Shown: positions 34,266 to 46,193, counted from the first letter of the stretch. The stretch: 64,000 nucleotides of DNA from Diphasiastrum complanatum (GCA_029204225.1 CM055108.1:17887779-17951778); one strand, 5' to 3'. Translations and numbers: made by a program. Notes: a model not told the origin generated them from the sequence alone.

Positions 34266-34268
<3 letters not shown>

Positions 34269-34332
<64 letters not shown>

Positions 34333-34520
34333 TATTTAACGTCTTGTCTGTTCTCGAGGGTACTTAAGACAAAGAAATACATCTCAAGTGTGTAGATAAC
34401 TCTGGGAGCATATGAAAACGTCTCAGAACTAAATAAAATAGTAAATTACAAGCTACAAAAAGCTTAAAAAAAGAAAAGCAAGCTCAATCTCAAAGTCATG
34501 AATACAATGATTAGTCCTCA
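34269..34520 (-). mobile_element. LINE 3' end with (GA)n tail
   Basis: A 61-bp (GA)n (34269-34329) then, reading on the plus strand, GCTTTATTTAACGTCTTG, a decayed hairpin (TTCTCGAGGGTAC), and CATCTCAAGTGTGTAGATAACTC. It is close to the copy at 14811, so both belong to one subfamily. Confidence 0.75.
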
Positions 34521-34531
34521 AGGGACAATGA

Positions 34532-35262
34532 AGAAGAAGCTTTATTAGTGTCTTTGAATGCCAAAAGGCATATGAGACGAAGTAGTACATCTCAAGTATG
34601 TATTGCAAAAGGGGCCCTATGAATGTCTCCAAGTAACAAAATCTGAAATACGTGCAGTCTAATGCCAATATGAAAAAATAACAACTCAAATAATTAATAT
34701 GTGGTGCAATGACCATGTATTGCAAACAAAATGTACATGTTCTTAAATGAGATGACCAAGTAAAGCTGTGATTTGATAACATAGTATGTGCACACATGGT
34801 ACGTCTAGAGGCTCTAGCAGTTGGAGGGTGATGTGATGTACGTATCTTTAATCTCTATGTTGGCCATGCGTAAGAATAGCTATGTCCTCACCGTCTGACA
34901 TTGAGTCTGTTCGTGGTCTTCATGTAGAGAAGATTCAAGAAAGTTGTGATATGGGTTTGTGTGTCACGATGGTTTGTTTGATCAAACTAGCACAAATTCC
35001 TCTGTAGCAAGAACATCTCATGTAACAAAGGGGCAACACATCCGAGATTTTTATAGGTGATGAGAGAGCATAAAGTAGCATGTGAGTCTCTAAAGAGACA
35101 GTGATACCTCTTATAGATCTCATAGTAAATAGGAGATTTGAAGATGAAATGCTCTTCAGACTTAACCTCCCCCAATGAACACGTTTGACTTATCTTATCC
35201 TCACGTGGAATACCATGGAATTGTCTTGTCTCAATGGCAAGTTGTGTAGGAAATCAAAGTGC
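34532..35262 (-). mobile_element. 5'-truncated LINE with ORF2 C-terminus
   Basis: Perfect hairpin ATGCCAAAAGGCAT at 34558-34571, then 3' UTR and a broken ORF2 tail. The Cys/His region MGEVKSEEHFIFKSPIYYEIYKRYHCLFRD (split here: about 35175-35080) has lost the final Cys (now Ser). The tail lacks a long (TC)n. Confidence 0.75.
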
Positions 35263-35313
35263 CAATATCCTTCTAACATTCAATCTCCATATACAAGAAG
35301 AAGAGGGAGAGGG

Positions 35314-36828
35314 TCAGCTGATGATATTGATCTCTCTCTTTAGTTAATCTCTCTCTTTCCTACTTTCTAGGGTTAAGTCTTGCTTATGTGATGCTTTAAT
35401 AGCTTAGCTAGGGTTAAGTCTTGCTTATGTGATGCTTTCATAGCTTAGCTCTAGATCAATTGTGGCTTCATTCGTAACTTGGTATCAGAGCACTTTCCTG
35501 ATTGCTGAATTTCAAATCTGATTTTCTGATTGGCCGTCCATTTTCGTTGTTGATTTTTTTTTTCAAGGGCTTTCATCTCCTTGCTTCAACAACATTCAGC
35601 ACAGTTTGGAGGAGGACCAGCTCCCATCAGAGCATTTTCCTTGGCAGAGCTTTAGCGCACAGTTAACGGAAGTACTTCCGCTAAATTTGGCAACCAGAAT
35701 TTTTTTTTTTTTTGGAAGATTATTTCCGATGCCTAACTCCAGCTTGTTTGCAGGCTCTCCAGCGCCCAATTCCCTCATCTCTTTCGTCCGTTTCTCCTTC
35801 CATTTTCAGCCCTCTCTTCACTTTTGTTTGCAGGCTGTCCAGCCCCTTCATACTTGTCACTTTTGTCTGTTTTTGTCTCCGTTTGCAGCCATTTTCCACA
35901 TTTGATTGCAGGCTGTTCAGCGCCCATCTCCACCCTCATACTTGTTGTTTTCTCAGCCTACTTGAAGCATTTTTTTTTTCCAGCATCTCTTGCAACATTA
36001 CTTGGTGGTTGTCCAGCGCCCCATTTGGCCCCAATACTTGGCAAAATTTCCAGCTCCAATGTAGTTCCTTGACAGATTTGATCAGTGGCTATCCGTGCAC
36101 ATTTCCAGCAGCTTTCTACAGCCTATACGCAGTTCATTTCGCATAATTTCCAGCTACAAAGCGGCCCAAAAACATATTTTATCTCTATTTGGTGGCTGCC
36201 CAGTATCTCTTCATTTTACTACCGTTTTCAGCACGCTCTCGTTTGCAGTTGCGAGATACTACCTACACTATTTGTTACGTCTATTCATTGGCGTACCTGT
36301 TGTGATGACTTATGTCCTCTCCTTCAGTTCGTCCACTTGATTAGTGTCTTGCTTGGCTTAACTTTCTGCTTGTGGCTGTTGTTTTGTTATTTCCATTTCA
36401 TTTTGTAGTTTGTGTTGTCCATCGCATTTTTCATTTTGTCTTTCATTATTTGTTATTAGTTTCCGTTCCATTTGCGTTTCAATTCCATAACTCATTTTCA
36501 TCGTCGATTTCGGTTTTCACTTTTTCTTCGTTTTCTATGCTCCATTATAAAAAATAAAAATAAAAACCACCCAAATTATTTGGATCATTGGGTAACGTAT
36601 TCTTTTCCATTACTTTTAATTTTATTTATTATCATGACTTTTGATTTTCGGTCTCCATCCCCTTTAGATTATCTTTTTGTTTTTAATAGTGATATACCAT
36701 CTGAACATATATTCGACAAATGGCTCACACGTCTTCAATATTACTTTGATACTTCTTGGCCAACTTGTCCAGGTCCTAATAAGATTCTTGATGCAATTTT
36801 TCTCTTAAAGGGTGTAAGAGATCCTAAC
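35314..36828 (+). mobile_element. Truncated plus-strand chromovirus: LTR end, leader and gag start
   Basis: 35314-35479 matches the end of the 17928-21237 LTR and also ends TAACT. TGGTATCAGAGCAC follows with no gap at 35480-35493. The leader repeats GGCTGTCCAGCGCCC-like words (35750-36020). A gag start at 36633 (MTFDFRSPSPLDYLF) includes HIFDKWLTRLQYYFDT. Similarity ends near 36828, where another element's LTR begins. Confidence 0.75.
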
Positions 36829-36829
36829 A

Positions 36830-37170
36830 CCACGGTAGGGCAAACACTAACTGAACCACCCAACCTTGCCTACTCCCTGATATGGAGCAAGCCCCTCCTA
36901 GCCCAGTGTGAGGACTGGTAGCATGCATACTACCAAGTCTCGGCCACGTGGTTCTGACGTGGCCGACTGCACATTGGGACCCAACATGGGGCCCTATCTT
37001 GCTGACAGGGTCCCTAGCCTGTGTTAGGCCCACCTGTGCTATGGGCTGTGCCGGGGCACACTACTCACATTGTCTTGCCCTGTTGGTCGTGTATGCTGGA
37101 CACGACCTTGACTGTGGTATCTGACCTCCTGTGTTCTCTAGGGTTCGGCACTGGTTACGTGCTCGTAACA
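36830..37170 (-). repeat. 3' LTR of minus-strand gypsy (split element)
   Basis: Ends in GTAACA at 37170 and is followed by a polypurine tract on the minus strand (CTCCCTCCCCCTCCCCCTT on plus). That places a minus-strand gypsy 3' LTR here. The outer end near 36830 is approximate. The sequence is GC-rich with CACGTGG-like words; no second LTR was found. Confidence 0.6.
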
Positions 37171-37207
37171 CTCCCTCCCCCTCCCCCTTAAGAACTGTCT
37201 TGGTCCT

Positions 37208-38054
37208 CTAAGACAAAGTCTGGAAATATCTTGCGAAGGACAACCTTGCTAACTCTGGAGCTCTAACGATTGTTTTGGTCGGAATAAAATGAGCCATTTT
37301 GGTCAAACGGTCAACTGTGACCCATATAGCGTCATTACCCTTTTGGGTTTTAGGCAGGCCTTCTATAAAATCCATGGAGATACTCTCCCATTTACTAGTT
37401 GGTATATTTAAGGGCTGTAACAACCCTCCTGCCTTTAAACACTCTGCTTTATTTACTTGACATTTCTGGCAACTGGTTACATATTGCTGGACGTCCTTTT
37501 TCATACTGGGCCAGAAAAATTGCCTACAAATAAGCTCATAGGTCTTCTGAATGCCTGGGTGCCCCGCATGAGGATTGTCATGACACTCATATAGGACCTG
37601 CTGCCTATTATCCTCTGAATTGGGGACACATACTCTATCTCTATAGAGCAAGTACTCATCCTGAATGAAATATTGTTTCCATTTGAATCCTTGAGTCAAC
37701 TGACCCTCAACCACTAGGGTTTGCTTGGGTAATACAGGCTCACAATCCTCAACGCCATCTGACGTATACTCAGACTCATCATCATCCTCAACGGAAGCTG
37801 CCGTATTCTTGGATGAACTGGCACCAGCCCCGGGAACTGGTTCTGGAGTCTGTAACCTGTCTGCTCTGGATTGAGTTCCAGATAGTAGAGAAGAATGCAT
37901 CATGCTGGCACTTCCCTCTCAAGGACTCGAGTAACTCATTACAAATCTGAGTAAAACTCAGCTCGTTTATCATAGGCATTCTACTAAGGGCATCTGCTAC
38001 TGTATTGAATTTCCCCCGTCTATATCTAATGGACATATCAAACTCTTGCATCAA
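37208..38054 (-). pseudogene. Gypsy pol: RNase H end and integrase N-terminal half
   Basis: Starts with MQEFDMSIRYRRGKFNTVADALSR, the end of RNase H. After a frame change near 37900 comes the integrase zinc finger (H.NPHAGHPGIQKT ... CQKCQ) and core start (WESISMDFIEGLPKTQKGND, DRLTKMAHFIP). The frame ends at 37208 in non-pol sequence; the rest of the DDE core is missing. In the family the protein inserts cDNA with 5-bp target duplications. Confidence 0.82.
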
Positions 38055-38055
38055 C

Positions 38056-38522
38056 TGTTACAACTCCCTAGGATCATCGACTGCCTTGAAGGTTCCGCAC
38101 ACCCCATACCAGTGACGACGCACCGTAACTGCCCAACCGTAGGGTCACAACCGACCCACCCCCATGCCCTGGAGCAATCGACACAATCATGCCCGGTCAA
38201 GCCTCCTACGATAACTGGCGTCTCATCCCACCAGCCATCGCACTCGGCTCTCCCTAGCACACATCTCTAGGCCTGGAGATACATCCTGGCTAATGCACGT
38301 GCTCTCCATCCACCAACTCCCGGGTAGACTGAGTGAATGGAAAGAGGGAAACCCCACCACTATCTAGGCATAGCACAGTGGGTCCCATCAAGCACGGTCC
38401 TGCCGGCGACACGTGACCACCTAGGATGGTGACATGTGGCACCTAGACATGTCGATAACTCCAGTCCTGCGTCGCCCCTTGTGAGGCCGTCACTGAAGTG
38501 CATACCGTTATTGTACATAACA
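38056..38522 (-). repeat. Inverted LTR, left end of the nested gypsy
   Basis: Reverse complement of 41268-41736 with scattered differences. It starts TGTTACAACTCC and ends TACATAACA. Directly after it, TTCCCCCCCC is the inverted polypurine tract. Confidence 0.88.
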
Positions 38523-38831
38523 TTCCCCCCCCACATAAAAACTTCCTTCTATGGGAAGAAACCAAGGAATCTAAGTCTTAAATCATCCTCCTTCTCCCAA
38601 CCTTATCTAGATTCATGACACGAAAAGACAAACTATCTACATAGTCTTGAATCTTCAACGGCACGTGGGGGACAAAGTGGTCCCAGATTTGCTGCAATCG
38701 CTCATGAAGCAAATCAATGTATTTTGAATTCTGAGTATTTTTCGTATTTATGTTATCTGAAAGATGAATCTTACATTAGATGCTTTTAGTACTCATAATG
38801 TCAATGTTGATGTATCGTCTTTCCCTGAGCA

Positions 38832-39775
38832 TTGTCTTTTACTGATGATTATTTAGAATCTTCGCCTGAGGGCAAAATCTTTAAGAGACTTAGGGAGGAA
38901 TATAATGATATATTTCCTGAGCAGTTGCCTGAGGGTCTTCCCCCCTCACGGGATGTAGACCATCACATAGATCTCCTTCCCGACAGCTCCCCTGTATCGC
39001 TTTTTCCCTATACGATGAGCCCGAAGGAAGAAGATGAAGTTGCTAGTCAACTTAAGGAGTTGTTACGTAAAGGCCATATTCGGCCTAGTAAATCCCCTTG
39101 GGGAGCTCCTGTTTTGCTAACTGGCAAGAAAGAAGGTGGTATTCGTCTTTGTGTCGATTACAAAAAGCTTAATAAAATGACAATTAAGAACCGCTATCCC
39201 TTGCTTCGGATGGACGACTTAATGGACCGATTGAATGGTGCTAAGTATTTCACCAAATTGGACCTTAGGTCAAGATACCATCAAATTAGAATACACAAGG
39301 GGGATGTTTCCAAAACTGGTTTTCGTACTAGATATGGCCATTACGAATTTTTAGTGGTCTAAGCCCCGACAACCTTTCAACAAATGATGAACGATATTCT
39401 TCGTCCGTATCTGGGGAAGTTTCTCGTGGTATTTTTAGATGACATACTGATCTACAGTAAGACTCTTGAGGAGCACGAAGCGCATTTGCGTACAGTCTTA
39501 GATAATCTAAGGCAGGCAAAGCTTTATGATAAGGAGTCAAATGTGAGTTCTTTCAAACTCGACTCAAGTATATGGGACATATAGTTTCCGATCGAGGTCT
39601 TGAGATCGACCACGATAAGGTCCAGAAAGTTCCTGATTGGCCTATCCTGAAAACCATTAGGGAAGTAAAATCCTTTTTGGGCTTCACAGGGTTTTTCCAT
39701 AAATTCATTAAGGACTATGCCTTAGTTGCATTGCCTCTAACGAATCTTCTTAAGGGAGTGAAGAAAGCTTGCTGA
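38832..39775 (+). pseudogene. Gypsy reverse transcriptase fragment (nested element)
   Basis: Reads [51 protein letters not shown], then [13 protein letters not shown] stop at 39361 and a small deletion remove the MPFGLTNAP block; APTTFQQMMNDIL and the catalytic FLDDILIYS follow. After a frameshift near 39570 comes the thumb (FLGFTGFFHKFIKDYA). RNase H is missing: a deletion near 39775 joins straight to integrase. It is inactive. Confidence 0.85.
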
Positions 39776-39789
39776 GTTCCAATCTAAGT

Positions 39790-41117
39790 TGTATCTTTTC
39801 TCTGCAAGACCTTTGTCGGACCGATGAGTTTTTCGGTCATATTTGGCAAGATGTCCTGGCGGGAAGCTCTTTAATGAGAGACAATCTTGGAAAGCAGGAT
39901 TCCAAGAAATCTCGTGAAGAGAAGATACTTGATGATTATTCCATTCGGAATGGTTTGCTTTTCCGTAGAGGAAAAGTCTGTGTGCCAGATATCGCGGACA
40001 TTAGGGCCCAAATCCTGAACGAGTGCCACGATAGCCCCAGCGCGGGACACCCTGGTATTCAGAGGACGCTTGACCTCGTTAAGAGAGAATTTTATTGGCC
40101 AAAAATGAAAGGTCACGTCGAGGCATACGTTCAAAAGTGTGAACAATGCCAAGTAAATAAAGCGGAAAGACTCAAAGCAGCTGGTCTGTTGCATCCATTG
40201 GAAATTCCCAACAAGAAATGGGAAAGTATTTCCATGGATTTTGTGGTTGGACTTCCCAAGTTAGGGAAGGGTCACGATGCTATTTGGGTAGTAGTTGACA
40301 GGCTAACCAAAATGGCACAGTTTATTCCAACAAAAACTACTGTCAAAGCTTTTGAACTTGCTCAAGTTTTCGTTGAAAAGTTGTTCAGGTTGTATGGATT
40401 GCTGAACGATATTGTTAGTGATTGTGATTCCAAGTTATGGCAGACGGTCTTTGAAAGACTGGAAACTACTTTAAGTCTATCGTCTACAGATCACCCATAA
40501 ACCGATGGTCAGACCGAACGTGTCAACCAGTCGATGGAAGATATGCTTCGCGCATATGTTTCCAGCGACAATCAGATTGGAAAAAGTATCTCCCAATGGT
40601 CGAGTTCGCATACAACAGTTTAGTCCTTTTATGCTCTTGTACGGCTTTCAGGCTCGTTCCCCTATCTCCGTGGGACTCAAAGGTCTCAAGGTTCAAGTTG
40701 CAACGGATTTCTTGCATGATATGCAGGAAATGTTGCAGGTGGCTAGGGAAAGCATTAGATCGGCTCAACATAGAGTCCAGTTCTATGCCAACCGAAGTCG
40801 CGCTCCTCGAGAGTTTGAAATCGGTGATTGGGTGTATCTTAGAATCCCTAAGAACTCTTAAGACACTTCGAACGGGGAAATGTCCGAAGTTATCTCCACG
40901 TTTTAGCGGTCCTTTCAAAGTTCTTAACAAGATTGGTAAGGCTGCTTATAGACTAGAACTCCCTGTTGGAACTAAGGTTCATCCTGTATTCCATGTTAGT
41001 CGTTTAAAGGAACGACTTGGTGGGAAAGATGACCTGATTCCCACAAATGATCTAGTTCTATTGGAGGATTTAACTACTTTTGTACCCCATGAACCGGAAA
41101 GGATCATGGATACTTGA
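39790..41117 (+). pseudogene. Gypsy integrase fragment (nested element)
   Basis: Zinc-binding ECHDSPSAGHPGIQRT ... CEQCQVNKAE, then the core with first catalytic Asp (SMDFVVGLPKLGKGHD). The second Asp motif is SDCDSK rather than the usual SDRD, and a stop sits before TDGQTERVNQS, which holds the Glu region. Downstream, in another frame, LSPRFSGPFKVLNKIG and HPVFHVSRLKERLG form the typical C-terminal part. Several frame breaks make it inactive. Confidence 0.85.
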
Positions 41118-41267
41118 CGACATCAGCTGAGAAATCATTTGATTTCTGAACATCTGATTCGTTGAAAAGGTATGTCAGATGATGAGGACACCTGGGAGAA
41201 GGAGGATGATTTAAGACTTAGATTCTCTGGTTTCTTCCCATAGAAGGAAGTTTTTATGGGGGGGGAA

Positions 41268-41736
41268 TGTTATGTACCATAACGGTACGCCCTTCAGTGA
41301 CGGCCTCGCAAGGGGCATGACGCAGGACTGGAGTTATCGACATGTCTAGGTGCCACGCGTCACCATCCTAGGTGGTCACGTGTCGCCGGCAGGACCGTGC
41401 TTGATGGGACCCAGTGTGCTATGCCTATATAGTGGTGGGGTTTCCCTCTTTCGATTCACTCAGTCTATCTGGGAGTTAGTGGATGGAGAGCACGTGCATT
41501 AGCCAGGATGTATCTCCAGGCCAGGAGATGTGTGCTAGGGAGAGCCGGGTGCGATGGCTAGTGGTATGGTACGCCAGTTATCGTAGGAGGCTTGATCGGG
41601 CATGATTGTGTCGATTGCTCTAGGGCATGGGGGTGGGTCGGTTGTGACCCTACGGTTGGGCGGTTACGGTGCGTCGTCACTGGTATGGGGTGTGCGGAAC
41701 CTTCAAGGCAGTCGATGATCCTAGGGAGTTGTAACA
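41268..41736 (+). repeat. Plus-strand 3' LTR, right end of the nested gypsy
   Basis: Starts TGTTATGTACC and ends GGGAGTTGTAACA. The outer 6 bases here and at the left end are mutual inverted repeats. Confidence 0.88.
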
Positions 41737-41741
41737 TCAAC

Positions 41742-42365
41742 TCGACCCAACGAGCTTTCCGACCTCTAAGCTCAGGTTGATTGCAAAGGTATCTGAGACT
41801 CATGGTCTATCAGGACCTCAAAGTTGGCACCATACAAATAATGCCTCCAAGTCTTAAGGGCATGAACTATAGAAAAGAGTTCCTTTTCATAGGCCTTGTA
41901 CCTAGTCTGAGCTGGCTCGAGTTTTTCACTCTCAAACGCAACTAGTCGTCCACTCTGAGTTAGTACAACACCAATTGCAAAGTCGCTAGCATCTGTTTCG
42001 ACCACAAATGGCTGATTAGGGTCAACGACTTTTAAAACTGGAGCTGTAGCTAAGGCTGTTTTGAGAGCATCAAAGCTCTCCTGTTGTGCAGACTCCCAAA
42101 TGAACTCCTTTCCTTTCCCCTTAAGAAGATTTGTCATGGGAACTGCTATCTGAGCATATTCCTTGACAAATTGTCTGTAATATCCCGCCAAACCAAGAAA
42201 GATCTGAAGCTCTAAAATATTCTGAGGTCTCAGCCAACTGAGTATGGCTTTAACCTTACTGGGGTCCATCTTAATCCCCTCTGCGGAGATAATGTGACCC
42301 AAATAAGCTACTTCTTCAACGAAGAATTCACACTTGGATTTGGTCAGCTTCATGGGGACTGTCCT
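41742..42365 (-). pseudogene. Gypsy pol: RT end and RNase H
   Basis: Reads [17 protein letters not shown], a thumb region ([16 protein letters not shown]), then RNase H with the catalytic [10 protein letters not shown] and [22 protein letters not shown]. One frameshift lies near 41805. It continues at 38055 on the other side of the nested insertion. Confidence 0.82.
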
Positions 42366-43190
42366 TTCCTTTGAGGTCTTGAAACTGATCTTCAATGAAG
42401 ATGACATCCCGGCTAGTGAATATCTTTTACTCGATGGGATCGAACAACTTGTAGGCTTGATCTGAAGTAGTGTAGCTGATGAAAACACATTTGATACTCT
42501 GGAAGTCGAGCTTCTTCCTGAGATCATGAGGAATCTACGTAAAAGCAGTACATCCAAAAACTCTTAAGTTTGGTAAAGAAGGTTTGGTACCTGTCCAAAC
42601 TTCGAATGGTGTTTTGTCTGAGAGGCCTTTAGTAGGACATCTGTTCTGAATATAGGTTGTTGTTGAAACAGCTTCAGCCCAGAAGCACTTCGGAAGTGTT
42701 GAATGTGATAACATGCACTTTGCCGATTCAACTAAGGTTTTGTTCTTTCTCTCAGCAAGACCATTTGACTGAGGCGAGTAGGAAGTAATGTATTGTTGCT
42801 CAATGCCATTGTTAAGGCAGTAATCCTTGAATTCGTTGGAGATGTATTTTCCCCTGTTATCTGACCTCAGTGCTTTGATTCGTTTGCCAGTTTGATTCTC
42901 AGCATGCTCTTTGAATTGTCTGAATTTGATGAAAGCCTTTGATTTCTGTTTAACGAAATAAACAGTTGTTCTTTTGGAGAATTCGTCCATAAAGGTAATG
43001 AAGTACTTTGCATCTAGCAATGACAGAGTTTGCATAGGTCCACATATATCTGTATGAACAACATCTAACAGATCGTTTGCTGCATGCCTATGGTTTGATC
43101 TAAAAGGAATCCTAATTTGCTTTCCAAAGATGCAGCTATGACAGATAGGGAGATCGACTTTACCAAAAGGATAGTCGAGATGTGTAAAAA
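42366..43190 (-). pseudogene. Copia integrase fragment fused to gypsy
   Basis: Minus-strand frame 43035-42535 has LLDAKYFITFMDEFSKRT, KALRSDNRGKYISNEF, SPQSNGLAERKNKTLVE and AEAVSTTTYIQNRCPTK, a Ty1/copia integrase. Upstream, GPMQ and a C-terminal pre-integrase region extend to about 43190. Downstream, in a broken frame, copia sequence ([16 protein letters not shown]) runs until it changes to gypsy RT at about 42365. RT and RNase H of this copia are absent. Confidence 0.8.
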
Positions 43191-43557
43191 CACTTGTAAT
43201 TCTGCAGACTGTGTAAAAACACGGGAAAATCCGCAGAACTGGATAAACAATGGATGAACATTAAAACCGATTAGTCGATTGATAAGAAGGAGAATAATCC
43301 AACAATCCTTATGGCTTGGGTTATTGCCTCCGTTCCAGCTACTGTTTGTCCGGGTGATCTTCAGGTTCCCCGTCCTTTCGGGTTGCTCCATATCGCTTGG
43401 CCTCCGATGCTGAGTTGCCACTTTGTTCTAGTGTTCCGAGACCATCAAGGTACCTTGAGAGAGTAGTTTTTGGGATGTTGTCACCATATACTTTAGTGTT
43501 GCTCATATGTGCTTTGATACTCATTCCCAGCTACACGTGGATATTGCTCCAATGCTT
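43191..43557 (+). other. Unidentified segment between two copia pieces
   Basis: Holds a minus-strand open frame (43524-43339) of unknown type (MSIKAHMSNTKVYGDNIP) that could be decayed copia gag. No firm assignment. Confidence 0.35.
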
Positions 43558-43967
43558 TGTCAGAATTTGTGATACAAATTCTAGATGAAGATTCTTGTCC
43601 TACTAGCACTCACACAAAACCAAGCATAGAGAAAATTCAGATCATAGGAGAATTGAGCAATTGCTCTAGCATAATGGAATTGACTGGAATAGTTGTGGTG
43701 GGGCGCCAGCCTTCTTATATAGTTTCTCAATGATTGATAAAAGCTAATGAGCCTAAAGTAAATAGCAAAATAGCAAAAGCTATTTACTAATAACACTACC
43801 TATATATGGTAAGAACCAAAAATGAACTTCTAAGTACTAAATAGATCCTAATCTATTGCATAAGCCTTAAAAACGAATTCACTATAAATAGAATGGCCCC
43901 TAAAAATAGCACGCAGGCATGGCCAAACTATCATTAAGGGGTATCAAATAAACATTAATTCCTAACA
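43558..43967 (-). repeat. 3' LTR of copia element (outer end tentative)
   Basis: The inner end is secure: ...TTCCTAACA at 43967 followed by polypurine tract (CTCCCCCTTAA on plus). GCACGCAGGCATGGCCAAACTATC is shared, in part, with both non-autonomous elements. The outer end TGTCAGAA at 43558 is inferred from the TGTTAG start of the related LTRs. Confidence 0.65.
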
Positions 43968-43969
43968 CT

Positions 43970-44790
43970 CCCCCTTAATGTTTACTTTGTTATCTATTAC
44001 TCCTAGAAGTTCTTTAAACTTCTGAAATTTTTCTTTGCCAAGACCTTTGGTAAAGATATTTGCAACTTGCTCTTCCGTAGGACAATAGATAAGCTCCACT
44101 TCATCACTTTGAATTTTCTCTCTAATGAAGTGTTGTTGTACTTCAATATGCTTTGTCCAGCTGTGAAAAACTGGATTCTTCGCCAATTTTATACAACTCT
44201 GATTGTCACACTGAAGTACCGTAGGTGAATCTTGTACCATATGTAGATCATGTAGAATCCTTTGCAACCATATTGCTTCACATGTTGCACTCGTAGTAGC
44301 TCGATATTCTGCCTCTGTAGATGATAAAGCAATAGTATGCTGCTTCTTTGAACTCCAAGAGATAGCACCAGAACCAATACTAAAAACATAACTTGTAGTA
44401 GATCTTCGGTCTTCCGCATCTCCAGCCCAATCAGCATCCACATATCCCTATAACTTTGAATCATCTTGTCTACCATAGAGAATACCAAATCTCAAAGTGC
44501 CTAGGATATATCTGAGTATTCGCTTAGCAGCTTTCCAATGAATCTGCTTAGGCTTAGCCATAAACTAACTAACCTTACTCACAGCATAAGCAATATCTGG
44601 TCTTGTAGTAGTTAGATAGATTAAGCTTCCAAGAAGCTTTCTATATAACGTCTCATCTACATTCTGATCTTCCTCAGCTTTAGTAAGCTTACATCCACTA
44701 TCATATGGTGTAGAAATAGGCTTGCACTCTGACATATTGAACTTTTCAAGAAGTTCATGAGCGTACCATAGCTTTCCTCCAAATATCCTC
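43970..44790 (-). pseudogene. Copia RNase H
   Basis: Begins upstream of 44441 with TRPDIAYAVSKVS-type sequence containing a stop, then [37 protein letters not shown] and [15 protein letters not shown], the standard copia RNase H tail ending 11 bp before the LTR. Asp and Glu catalytic positions (DADWAG, STEAEY) are present. Confidence 0.85.
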
Positions 44791-44794
44791 TTTT

Positions 44795-46193
44795 TCAGCC
44801 TCTCTGAAAGTAGATGGATCCTTGGTTGTCTTGCTGATCTCCTAGTTCCATGCGTACTAGACTCTCCCTGGCCATAATAACACTATCCTTGATAGTTTCA
44901 TAGTACCATCTAGGCAATCTTCTAGCTTCTGATGTAGGATGCTTCCTGCCTGGTGAAGTAGGAGGTGAATAAGTATCCCATATACTTGATCTCTCCTTCC
45001 TCTTTCCTATATCAACCAAAGTCACTCTAGGTTCTTGAATTGGCGTAGGCGATACATGTGTCGATTCAGGTTCCTGTAATAATTCATCACATAATATAGG
45101 GATTTTTCCATCTTGATCCTTATCAAAATATATCTCTATATCTTTATGAGTTGTTTCCTCATCAAAGACTACATCCCTACTTATGATTATTTTCTTACCC
45201 TCCAAGTCATATAACCTGTATCCCTTCTCTTGATTATCATAACCAAGAAATAAACACTTGGTCGCCTTAGAATCCAATTTGCTCCTTGAATCCTTAGGTA
45301 TGTAAGAATAAGCAATACTCCCAAACACTCTCAAATAACTTACATCTGGCTTCCGACCCGTGTAAGCTTCCTCTGGAGTTTGATTCTCTACAACCTTTGT
45401 AGGACTTCGATTCAAAAGATAATCCGTCGTCTTAACTGCTTCACCCCAAAACATATTTGGAAGATTTTTACTCTTGAGCATACTTCTTGCAGTTTCTACT
45501 ATAGACCTGTTCTTTCTTTCTGCAACTCCATTTTGTTGAGGTGTGTCCCGTATTTGCAAATTGTCTCTTTATACCATGATCTTTGCAAAACACCTGAAAT
45601 TCCGTAGAAAGATACTCTCCCCTTTTGTCCGAGCGAAGTATCTTAATTTGTCTATCTGTTTCTTTCTCCACCTGTGTCTTAAACTATGTGAAATACTTGA
45701 AATCTTCACCCTTATTATTCAGAAGATAGATCCATGTCTTCCTAGAATAGTCATCCACAAACACCATGAAGTAACTTGCTCCCCCATAAGATTGAGTCCT
45801 CATAGGACCACACAAATCTGTATGAACAAGTTCTAGAACATTTTTCGCCCTGAATGTACTAGGCAAAAATTTCTTCATATGATGCTTGCCTAAGACACAG
45901 CCTTCACAAACCTTGTGATCGGAAACGACTTGAGGTAAACTTGTAACCATGTTAAATTTCCTCAAGACTAGTAGACTTTTGTAATTCAGATGTCCAAACC
46001 TTTCGTGCCATAACTTACTCAATGATCCAGTATCCGCAACACTTGCATGATGATCCATCACCTGAGCTTGAAGTTTATACAACCGCCCTGCAAGTATGCC
46101 CTCAGCTACTACTTCATCATTTTTCCTCTTGATGAGACACCGTTGTTCATCAAATTGCACCACCATGTGTTGCTTTGGGTACATAAAGCACAT
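44795..46193 (-). pseudogene. Copia integrase
   Basis: Pre-integrase zinc finger (LWHERFGHLNYKSL ... CEGCVLGKH), then HTDLCGPM and FVDDYSRKTWIYLL with the first Asp. A frame break at 45680 follows. KILRSDKRGEYLSTEF holds the second Asp. After a second frame change near 45560, QQNGVAERKNRSIVE gives the Glu, then FWGEAVKTTDYLLNRSP and the GYRLYDLEGKKIIISRDVVF linker. All DDE residues are visible but in three frames. Confidence 0.85.

Larger units (their letters stand above)
38056..41736 (+). mobile_element. Inserted gypsy molecule with inverted LTRs at both ends
   Basis: Flanked by the same 5-bp sequence TCAAC (38051-38055 and 41737-41741) inside an older gypsy. Its right end is a normal plus-strand 3' end: polypurine tract GGGGGGGGAA and a 469-bp LTR (41268-41736). 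Its left end is an inverted copy of a 3' end: a 467-bp LTR on the minus strand (38056-38522), polypurine tract and about 200 bp of adjoining interior. No 5' LTR or primer-binding site exists. Between the ends lie plus-strand RT and integrase fragments (38832-41117). Confidence 0.85.
36830..42365 (-). mobile_element. Minus-strand gypsy element, split by a later insertion
   Basis: Coding pieces on the minus strand run from about 42365 to 37208: end of RT ([14 protein letters not shown]), RNase H, then integrase. The element is interrupted exactly inside the RNase H region by 38056-41736. Removing that insertion and one TCAAC copy restores an uninterrupted reading across WVELMQEFDM. Its 5' part is lost and replaced by copia sequence near 42365. 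Confidence 0.82.

Noticed and set aside
38057-38522. LTR of the older minus-strand gypsy
   Set aside because: It pairs with 41268-41736 in inverted orientation, and the TCAAC duplication places both in the younger insertion.
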